Source: Hyphococcus sp. (GTDB lineage: Bacteria; Pseudomonadota; Alphaproteobacteria; Caulobacterales; Parvularculaceae). Taken from it: a stretch of DNA of 5,069 bases. Numbering within the stretch: position 1 is the first letter of the stretch; every line of letters starts with the position of its first letter. Shown one piece after another: positions 1-4,969 of the stretch. Under the pieces are notes generated by a model. It was not told the origin of the DNA. It worked only from the letters and a program-made list of their open reading frames with translations, and searched no databases. The stretch covers positions 1-5,069 of the forward strand of contig BQJH01000224.1 of assembly GCA_021604605.1 (NCBI GenBank), written 5' to 3'. Position numbers and translations under genes: made by a program.

Positions 1-630
1 AAGATTACCAATTTCAAGTATTGAACCGCCGGGAACGCCTTGAGGGCTGGTCCGACTAGGATGAGTTATGACGTCCATATGCCAAGATTTAGCGGCTTCG
101 GTCAATTCCACCTCAACATCTTGTCCCTTAAGAAAGAAATACTTTGTGTTTTTCCCTGATAATCCATGGGCGTATCCGAGTAATTTATCAAGCCGGGCGA
201 GGGCTCTTGCGGTGATAATTTCGGGCGGGGAAGGCAATTTAACCGCCTCTATGCGCGCCGGTATGACCTTGAGATTGGAAAGCCCCATAGCCTCGCCTGC
301 GGCCATCAGGAAAGCGGTCTTTTTTCCTGTCGACTCGATCAATGTGACGTGTACGTCCTTTTCGGCGAGCATTGCCGCGAGAACGAGCCCCGGAAACCCG
401 GCGCCGGCACCGAGATCAATCAGGGTTTTGACACCCTCGGGCAAAAGAGGAACCAGTTGCGCGCTGTCCAGGTAGTGCCGTTCCCAACGCGTCTCTATTG
501 TTGAGCGCGCAATAAGATTGTGTCGCTCGCTCCAGTCTAACAGCACGCCATCCATGGCGTTTAACCGTTCCATTGTTTCACGTGAAACATTCGACGCGGT
601 AAAGAACTCTTCTGGGGTCAAACTTTTCAC
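1..630 (-). CDS. rsmG: 16S rRNA (guanine-527-N7) methyltransferase RsmG (GidB), 3' end cut by window edge
   Basis: Translating the minus strand from GTG 630-628 gives 210 codons open to the left edge. The product is RsmG, a cytoplasmic SAM-dependent enzyme that makes m7G527 in 16S rRNA of the small subunit. Visible family marks are W-x-x-x-x-N-L near residues 33-39, R-W-E-R-H-Y-L-D-S at 48-56, the SAM-binding loop D-L-G-A-G-A-G-F-P-G at 72-81, I-T-A-R-A-L-A at 139-145 and F-L-K-G at 166-169. The G-G-S-I-L-E-I near residue 201 is typical of the C-terminus, so only a few residues should be missing. The GTG start lies one base after the mnmG stop, which suggests translational coupling. The later ATG (573-571) would delete the N-terminal V-S-R-E-T segment at residues 15-19. 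From memory, that segment is common in alphaproteobacterial RsmG, so I prefer GTG. Those codons carry a perfect parS site. parA-parB are expected next, outside the window. Confidence 0.96.
   Translation of the reverse strand, partial: MKSLTPEEFFTASNVSRETMERLNAMDGVLLDWSERHNLIARSTIETRWERHYLDSAQLVPLLPEGVKTLIDLGAGAGFPGLVLAAMLAEKDVHVTLIESTGKKTAFLMAAGEAMGLSNLKVIPARIEAVKLPSPPEIITARALARLDKLLGYAHGLSGKNTKYFFLKGQDVEVELTEAAKSWHMDVITHPSRTSPQGVPGGSILEIGNL
574..589. other. parS: parS centromere site A (inside rsmG)
   Basis: TGTTTCACGTGAAACA is a perfect 16-base palindrome that matches the bacterial consensus parS (TGTTNCACGTGAAACA) at every position. ParB binds such sites, loads as a CTP-dependent clamp and spreads, and the complex is segregated by ParA and recruits SMC. 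The site encodes V-S-R-E-T at RsmG residues 15-19, close to the gene's 5' end. It is the member of the cluster nearest the expected parAB genes. Confidence 0.93.
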
Positions 631-631
631 T

Positions 632-2551
632 CTATCCGGCTGCCTTTACGGAACTCTTTTTTACCCAGGCGAGTAGCAGGGCGAGGGCAGCTGGCGTTAC
701 ACCCTCAATCCGCCCGGCCTGACCCAGTGTTGAGGGGCGGGCCGCCATCAGCTTTTGCCGAACCTCATTTGAGAGCCCTTTGATACCTGCATAGTCCAGC
801 GTTTCGGGTAAGCGCAGGGACTCATCCTTTTTGAACGCTATTATGTCCGCCTGCTGTCGATGGAGGTATCCAGCATAAAGCGCATCATACTCTAGTTGCT
901 CTGCCACTTCAGGCGCCATCTCGGCCAGCTCCGGCCAGATCGCCGACAAGGCATCCAGGCTCACTTCGGGCAGGGAGAGAAGGTCCGTTACTGACCGGCG
1001 GCGCCCATCCTGGTTGATCTTAAGGCCGTACCTTTGTGCTTCTGGCGGTGTTAAATTCGTTTCGCTGGCCCAATGCCGCGCCTTTTCCAACGCCGCCTGT
1101 TTCACGTGAAACGCAGCGGCGCGATCATGGCCAACAATCCCTGCAGCAAGGCCTCTAGGAGTCAGGCGTTGATCGGCATTGTCTGCGCGCAAGCTAAGAC
1201 GGTATTCAGCTCGGCTTGTAAACATCCGATAGGGCTCACTAACCCCATGAGTAATAAGGTCATCGATTAGAACGCCAATATAAGCTTCCGATCGATCCAG
1301 CGTGAATATATCCTCGCCAGCAACCTTCCGAGCGGCATTGACCCCCGCCATGACCCCTTGAGCGCCCGCTTCTTCATAACCTGTAGTGCCATTGATCTGC
1401 CCCGCCAGAAATAGGCCGGGGAGGGCTTTGACTTCCAATGTCTCGGTCAGAGATCTCGGATCGACATAATCATATTCAATTGCATAGCCGTAACGGATGA
1501 CCTTAACAGTCTCTAACCCTGGTATGGTTTTGAGGAACGCCGCCTGAACATCTTCGGGCAAGGAGGTCGAGATGCCGTTTGGGTAGACCGTATGATCTTC
1601 CAAGCCTTCTGGTTCGAGAAATATCTGATGGGTGTCACGCTCGGCAAAGCGGACAACCTTGTCTTCTATCGACGGGCAATAGCGTGGGCCGCGCCCGGAT
1701 ACCCCTCCACTATAAACCGCAGACTTCGATATGTTATCTTCAATGATCCGGTGGGTCTCTCTCGTCGTCCCGGTCACGCCGCAGGAGATTTGCGGCACCT
1801 TGATCTCATCGGTCATAAACGAGAATGGGACCGGGCGCTCATCGGCTGGCTGCATTTCCAACGCAGCCCAGTTGATCGTCCGCCCATCAAGGCGGGCAGG
1901 GGTGCCCGTCTTCAAGCGCCCCATATCAAGACCGAGAGTATAGAGCCTGTCCGATAAGCCTACGGCCGGGGCTTCTACCCCGGTTTCTGTGCGGGAGCTC
2001 GCCCGCCCTGCTGGAATACGCTGATCACCAATATGAATGACACCCTTCAGGAATGTCCCTGTGGTGAGGACCACGGCCCTCGCGGTGATCTCTTCTCCAT
2101 TGCAACCGACAATCCCTGTGACCCTGGATGACGGCGAGGTTTCACGTGAAACAGTTTCAAGGATCAAATCCTCAACCGCGATCTCAGCAATATCCAGATT
2201 GCGATAATCAGAGAGGATTGCCTGCATATGCTGGCGATAAAGCGCCCTGTCAGCTTGCGCCCTCGGGCCCCTGACGGCCGGTCCTTTTGAACGGTTGAGC
2301 ATACGAAACTGAATGCCGGCCCGGTCAATAACCTGGCCCATCAAGCCATCCAGCGCATCGATCTCGCGCACCAGATGTCCTTTGCCTAACCCACCAATAG
2401 CGGGGTTACACGACATTTCCCCGATCGTGTCCTTGCGGTGGGTCGCCAACAAGGTCTTTGCGCCGGCGCGCGCGGCGGCGGCGGCGGCCTCACAGCCAGC
2501 ATGACCACCGCCGATAATGATGACATCGTATTCTTTTTTGAACTCATTCAT
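632..2551 (-). CDS. mnmG: tRNA uridine-5-carboxymethylaminomethyl modification enzyme MnmG (GidA)
   Basis: This is a complete 639-residue MnmG, close to the roughly 630 residues usual for the family. It is the FAD-dependent partner of MnmE and installs the aminomethyl or carboxymethylaminomethyl group on C5 of wobble U34 in tRNAs reading split codon boxes. The Rossmann FAD motif G-G-G-H-A-G-C-E-A is at residues 14-22, S-C-N-P-A-I-G-G at 47-54, and family signature 1 (G-P-R-Y-C-P-S-I-E-D-K) at 288-298 with Cys292. Signature 2 (A-G-Q-I-N-G-T-T-G-Y-E-E-A-G-A-Q-G) is at 383-399. The helical C-terminal MnmE-binding part includes G-I-K-G-L-S-N-E-V near 589-597. The ATG at 2551-2549 fits homologue N-termini, but no strong Shine-Dalgarno precedes it. 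Two parS palindromes are embedded, at residues 134-138 (V-S-R-E-T) and 481-485 (F-H-V-K-Q). The first lies in a segment about eight residues longer than in E. coli MnmG as I recall it. It is cotranscribed with rsmG; an upstream plus-strand gene separates it from mnmE. Confidence 0.99.
   Translation of the reverse strand: MNEFKKEYDVIIIGGGHAGCEAAAAAARAGAKTLLATHRKDTIGEMSCNPAIGGLGKGHLVREIDALDGLMGQVIDRAGIQFRMLNRSKGPAVRGPRAQADRALYRQHMQAILSDYRNLDIAEIAVEDLILETVSRETSPSSRVTGIVGCNGEEITARAVVLTTGTFLKGVIHIGDQRIPAGRASSRTETGVEAPAVGLSDRLYTLGLDMGRLKTGTPARLDGRTINWAALEMQPADERPVPFSFMTDEIKVPQISCGVTGTTRETHRIIEDNISKSAVYSGGVSGRGPRYCPSIEDKVVRFAERDTHQIFLEPEGLEDHTVYPNGISTSLPEDVQAAFLKTIPGLETVKVIRYGYAIEYDYVDPRSLTETLEVKALPGLFLAGQINGTTGYEEAGAQGVMAGVNAARKVAGEDIFTLDRSEAYIGVLIDDLITHGVSEPYRMFTSRAEYRLSLRADNADQRLTPRGLAAGIVGHDRAAAFHVKQAALEKARHWASETNLTPPEAQRYGLKINQDGRRRSVTDLLSLPEVSLDALSAIWPELAEMAPEVAEQLEYDALYAGYLHRQQADIIAFKKDESLRLPETLDYAGIKGLSNEVRQKLMAARPSTLGQAGRIEGVTPAALALLLAWVKKSSVKAAG
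1098..1113. other. parS: parS centromere site B (inside mnmG, 3' part)
   Basis: TGTTTCACGTGAAACG keeps the full 14-base palindromic core (1099-1112) and differs from the 16-base consensus only at the last base. Unlike the other three good sites it is read in the F-H-V-K-Q frame, at MnmG residues 481-485. It lies 524 bases from site A and 1040 from site C. Confidence 0.9.
2138..2153. other. parS: parS centromere site C (inside mnmG, 5' part)
   Basis: GGTTTCACGTGAAACA keeps the full 14-base core (2139-2152) with one mismatch at the first outer base. It encodes V-S-R-E-T at MnmG residues 134-138, within what appears to be a short insertion relative to E. coli MnmG. It lies 1255 bases from site D. 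Confidence 0.9.
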
Positions 2552-2589
2552 ATGGCGCTCATATAGGCGAGCAGAAGCAGAATGGAAAT

Positions 2590-2605
2590 TGTTTCATGTG
2601 AACTG
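2590..2605. other. Degenerate parS-like site upstream of mnmG
   Basis: TGTTTCATGTGAACTG matches the 16-base parS at 12 positions. The left arm TGTTTCA is intact, the central CACGTG has become CATGTG, and the right arm is degraded at its last three bases. It is the only copy outside a gene, 39-54 bases before the mnmG start. It may be a decayed or weak ParB site, or a chance resemblance. Confidence 0.35.
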
Positions 2606-2622
2606 CTTTAGTCCGGCACCAA

Positions 2623-2650
2623 TTTTTACAATTTGGAAAGAATCGACCAA
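2623..2650 (-). promoter_or_regulatory. mnmG: Possible promoter for mnmG-rsmG
   Basis: Since mnmG is cut off from mnmE by an opposite-strand gene, it needs its own promoter in 2552-2731. On the minus strand TTGGTC (2650-2645) and TAAAAA (2628-2623) are separated by 16 bases. Each matches the sigma-70 hexamers only partly. The degenerate parS-like site lies just downstream, in what would be the 5' leader. Confidence 0.25.
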
Positions 2651-2731
2651 CCGGCACTACTTCGGCACGCACACTGCACCAACACATTCACTTCTTGGAG
2701 GAAGTATCTTTTTAGAAAAAGGGATGTCCCG

Positions 2732-2986
2732 ATGAACGAATTGAACAGAATAACGATGGCCACGAAAGCCTTCGGCCAAGATCAGTCAACACAAGAAAAC
2801 CTCGAAAACCTGATCATAAAACGCCAACTTGAGAAGCGCCTGAATGAGAAGATCAAAAACTATGAACGCGCCGCCGCAAAGCTGGAAATCAGGGGCGATG
2901 ACGATTCAGCGGGCGTGTTAAACAAAGCAGCGAAAAGATTACGAAACATCACATCAAACACACCACCCGAAAAAGCGGCCGTCTAA
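2732..2986 (+). CDS. Small Lys/Glu-rich hypothetical protein between mnmG and mnmE
   Basis: This 84-residue product is one I do not recognise. It is hydrophilic, with no signal peptide or membrane segment. Residues about 20-51 (E-N-L-E-N-L-I-I-K-R-Q-L-E-K-R-L-N-E-K) should form a charged helix or short coiled coil. A G-D-D-D turn at 55-58 is followed by a second helix around 60-71 and a flexible tail. I chose ATG 2732 because a weak purine-rich stretch (AAAGGGA) ends seven bases upstream. A much better Shine-Dalgarno, GGAGGA at 2697-2702, is 29 bases away and has no start codon at normal spacing. The frame is open upstream to a TTG at 2633, which would add 33 residues of less protein-like sequence. 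The gene is divergent from mnmG and convergent with mnmE, with 13 bases between the two stops. Base composition is visibly more A-rich than its neighbours, which fits a lineage-specific insertion into the mnmE-mnmG cluster. It could be non-coding, but no neighbouring gene casts this frame as a shadow. Confidence 0.55.
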   Translation: MNELNRITMATKAFGQDQSTQENLENLIIKRQLEKRLNEKIKNYERAAAKLEIRGDDDSAGVLNKAAKRLRNITSNTPPEKAAV

Positions 2987-2999
2987 AGACCTGTAATCC

Positions 3000-4334
3000 T
3001 TACTTTCCTATGCAAAAGCTGGAGAAAATCTCTCCCAGCACATCCTCAACCCCAACCGCGCCAGTGATCTGGCCGAGCGCCCGCACCGCAAGACGGGCGT
3101 CCTCGGCAGCCAGCTCCGGCATAGATTCTATGCGTGTTTCAGCGCGGGCGAGGGCGGCGACAGCGTCCTCCACCGCTTTAATGTGGCGCGCGCGGGTGAG
3201 GGCGGGGGTGTCTTCTGATGAGGTGTCCGATACTGCCCGTGTGAGGAGTTTCGCAAGTTCGGGCAGCCCGGCGTCTGTCTTGGAAGAGATGCTGAGTATT
3301 TGAACGCCTTCAGGAGCCAAACCATCTGGCGGCGCTAAACCGAGATCAGCATGGGACCAAAGAAGAAAATCACCGGACTTGAGTAGGGCGAGTGTTTCAC
3401 GTGAAACAAAATCACTACTGGGGTCTAAAACCGCGATACGAATATCCGCCTCAGCGGCCCTACCACGCGCGCGGCGAATGCCTTCTTCTTCAATTTTGTC
3501 TGCGCCTGCATCGCGAATACCGGCTGTGTCCGCCAGGGTCGCGACCACCCCGCCAAGATCAAGCCGTGTTTCGACGATATCGCGTGTTGTACCAGCAACA
3601 TCAGAGACGATGGCAACATCCGATCCGGCAAGCGCATTGATGAGAGAGGACTTGCCCGCATTCGGCGGACCAATGACAGCGATTGAGACGCCTTCACGGA
3701 TCATCCGTGCACGTCCTGATTTGAGGATATGGCTGGTTAATTCTTTTTTAAGATTGCTGATCGCCGGGCCAGCCTGAGACGCTACGCTCGCCGGAACATC
3801 CCCCTCATCGGGGAAATCTATGTCGGCCTCCAAAGGCGCCATCACAGCTAGAAGTTGAGTGCGCCAGCCTTCTGCCAGGCTCGATAGACGCCCATCAAGC
3901 TGACCCAAAGCCTGCATTCTTTGGAGGGTCGTTTCGGAATCGATAAGGTCTGCAAGCGCCTCGGCCTGGGCCAAATCAAGCTTGTCATTTTTCAGGGCCC
4001 GCAACGTGAATTCGCCAGCTTCTGCAGGTCGCGCACCTAGACCCGCCAAAGCTTCATAGAGGCCCGCCTCTACAGCTCGCGACCCATGCAGGTGAAATTC
4101 TGCAACATCTTCTCCTGTAAAACTCGCCGGTTTTTGGAAAAGTATGGCCAATCCCCGATCAATCAAATCGCCTGTCGCAGGATCTCGAAAAGCAACTAAT
4201 TTCGGGTCGCGAAATTTAATCTGTTTACCAACTAGCTGTCTGGTGATGGGGTGAGATTCCGGCCCAGACAGACGAAACACAGCAACACCGGTTTTCCCGC
4301 CGCCCGAGGCTTTCGCAAAAATAGTGTCAGTCAT
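3000..4334 (-). CDS. mnmE: tRNA modification GTPase MnmE (TrmE)
   Basis: This is a complete 444-residue MnmE, near the family's usual 450. It is a dimeric, K+-activated GTPase that works with MnmG on wobble U34 and supplies the one-carbon unit from a folate. The N-terminal folate-binding domain spans about residues 1-118 and includes F-H-L-H-G at 80-84, G-E-F-T-L-R-A at 107-113 and N-D-K-L-D-L at 116-121. A helical domain is split around the G domain. The G domain has P-loop G-P-P-N-A-G-K-S at 222-229, with the Asn expected to help bind K+, G-T-T-R-D at 248-252, D-T-A-G at 269-272 and S-S-K at 350-352. The G4 position reads S-H-A-D at 327-330 instead of N-K-x-D, which is atypical. The C-terminus ends F-C-I-G-K with the conserved catalytic Cys441. 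An AAAGG ribosome site precedes ATG 4334-4332 by eight bases. A perfect parS site lies in codons 310-314 (V-S-R-E-T), in the variable stretch before G4. It is probably cotranscribed with the DUF6489 gene, 18 bases upstream. Confidence 0.99.
   Translation of the reverse strand: MTDTIFAKASGGGKTGVAVFRLSGPESHPITRQLVGKQIKFRDPKLVAFRDPATGDLIDRGLAILFQKPASFTGEDVAEFHLHGSRAVEAGLYEALAGLGARPAEAGEFTLRALKNDKLDLAQAEALADLIDSETTLQRMQALGQLDGRLSSLAEGWRTQLLAVMAPLEADIDFPDEGDVPASVASQAGPAISNLKKELTSHILKSGRARMIREGVSIAVIGPPNAGKSSLINALAGSDVAIVSDVAGTTRDIVETRLDLGGVVATLADTAGIRDAGADKIEEEGIRRARGRAAEADIRIAVLDPSSDFVSRETLALLKSGDFLLWSHADLGLAPPDGLAPEGVQILSISSKTDAGLPELAKLLTRAVSDTSSEDTPALTRARHIKAVEDAVAALARAETRIESMPELAAEDARLAVRALGQITGAVGVEDVLGEIFSSFCIGK
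3393..3408. other. parS: parS centromere site D (inside mnmE)
   Basis: TGTTTCACGTGAAACA is a perfect 16-base match identical to site A. It encodes V-S-R-E-T at MnmE residues 310-314, in the variable stretch between the G3 helix and the G4 motif of the GTPase domain. It is the parS copy farthest from the expected parAB genes in this window. Confidence 0.93.
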
Positions 4335-4352
4335 GATCGGCGCCTTTGCCGC

Positions 4353-4610
4353 CTATTTCTTTTTAGACGCCGCCCCAGTCATGGAGCCCATCGCGGCGCC
4401 CATGAGGTTTTGAAACTGTTGAGCGCCCTTGCCGCCCATATCGATCCATGCCGCGATCAATCGTTCAGGATCAGCCAGTGTATCCATGTTGTCTTTTGCC
4501 CGCTTGGTCATTTCATCCACCACCATTTTGTTCAGCGGCTCGACATCGGGCATCCCAAAAAAAGTCCGCGCTTCTTGCGGCGTGACGTCAACATTGATGG
4601 TGAGCTTCAT
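4353..4610 (-). CDS. DUF6489-like small alphaproteobacterial protein
   Basis: This 85-residue protein begins M-K-L-T-I-N-V-D-V-T-P-Q-E-A-R-T-F-F-G-M-P-D-V. From memory that matches the opening of the DUF6489 family, which is small, confined largely to Alphaproteobacteria and of unknown function. A short beta strand (residues 2-9) leads into T-P-Q-E-A, then helices from about 25 to 72 with P-x-x-L-I-x-x-W around 48-55. A Gly/Ala/Met-rich segment (60-80) precedes a basic S-K-K-K end. There is no signal peptide. The frame is open further upstream to 4685, but ATG 4610-4608 is the better start. GAGGAG lies seven bases before it, and the homologue N-terminus begins there. The gene ends 18 bases before mnmE, so the two are probably one operon. 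In some related genomes rho occupies this side of mnmE; it is not visible here. Context suggests only a housekeeping association, and I infer no specific function. Confidence 0.82.
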   Translation of the reverse strand: MKLTINVDVTPQEARTFFGMPDVEPLNKMVVDEMTKRAKDNMDTLADPERLIAAWIDMGGKGAQQFQNLMGAAMGSMTGAASKKK

Positions 4611-4617
4611 GAAGGAT

Positions 4618-4623
4618 CTCCTC
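4618..4623 (-). promoter_or_regulatory. Ribosome binding site that fixes the DUF6489 start
   Basis: GAGGAG on the minus strand ends seven bases before ATG 4610-4608. It supports this start over upstream in-frame starts and gives the 85-residue protein. Confidence 0.75.
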
Positions 4624-4651
4624 GCGAGGGTTGTGACCGAGAGCCATGGCT

Positions 4652-4969
4652 TTAGCGGATATTTCCGCCAAGCGACACCCGCCAATTCCAGGACGCCAGC
4701 GGGCCCCGTTCATTGGCCAGAATACGAGCCCGCACAAGAAAATCCAAGAAAATCAGCGCTTCCATCAGCCTCAAAAAGTGCAGAAAAACCGCCACTTGGC
4801 CGCCTTGAACGCCGTCCGGACCCAACCTCGCTGGAATAGAAGTCGTAGTAATGGGTTCGCTGATCTGTCCCGCCATACAGTTGGCCTCGGCTTTCAGCAA
4901 ACCGCGCCTCGCCTGGGCCGATCGCGCAGGTGCGAGCGCTGGATTGATCACGCAGAGCCGCGCCTTCAT
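4652..4969 (-). CDS. Doubtful hypothetical ORF upstream of the DUF6489 gene
   Basis: This 105-codon minus-strand frame ends 41 bases before the DUF6489 start. I recognise no family. It has codon-position base bias in the coding direction (third position most GC-rich by eye) and a hydrophobic stretch F-L-H-F-L-R-L-M-E-A-L-I-F-L-D-F-L around residues 62-78, perhaps one amphipathic or membrane helix. The ATG at 4969 lacks a Shine-Dalgarno. The ATG at 4876-4874 has GAGG eight bases upstream and would give a 74-residue protein. A second minus-strand frame overlaps most of it and is open to the right edge of the window. It is either a small lineage-specific gene or a chance frame in spacer DNA. Confidence 0.22.
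   Translation of the reverse strand: MKARLCVINPALAPARSAQARRGLLKAEANCMAGQISEPITTTSIPARLGPDGVQGGQVAVFLHFLRLMEALIFLDFLVRARILANERGPLASWNWRVSLGGNIR
4719..4747 (-). promoter_or_regulatory. Possible promoter for DUF6489-mnmE
   Basis: On the minus strand TTGGAT (4747-4742) and TATTCT (4724-4719) are separated by 17 bases, about 110 bases before the DUF6489 start. The hexamers are weak matches to sigma-70, so this is only the best candidate seen by eye. Confidence 0.18.

Noticed and set aside
68..475. Plus-strand 135-codon frame
   Set aside because: It is the antisense shadow of rsmG, whose SAM-binding and family motifs are clear on the minus strand.
571..573. ATG inside rsmG as the true start
   Set aside because: It would remove the V-S-R-E-T segment that homologues are expected to carry and leave a 54-base gap after mnmG. 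The GTG at 630-628 fits better.
1592..1957. Plus-strand frames inside mnmG, including 1073-1270, 1731-1943 and 2313-2504
   Set aside because: They lie fully inside the complete and well-conserved mnmG on the other strand and show no recognisable protein features.
2967..2990. Possible terminator between the small plus-strand gene and mnmE
   Set aside because: There is only a 4-base inverted repeat (GTCTAAAGAC) and a CGGCCG with no loop next to a short T run on the minus strand. No convincing stem-loop forms.
3392..3640. Plus-strand frame beginning M-F-H-V-K-Q inside mnmE
   Set aside because: The start is simply parS site D read on the other strand and frame. The rest is a shadow of mnmE.
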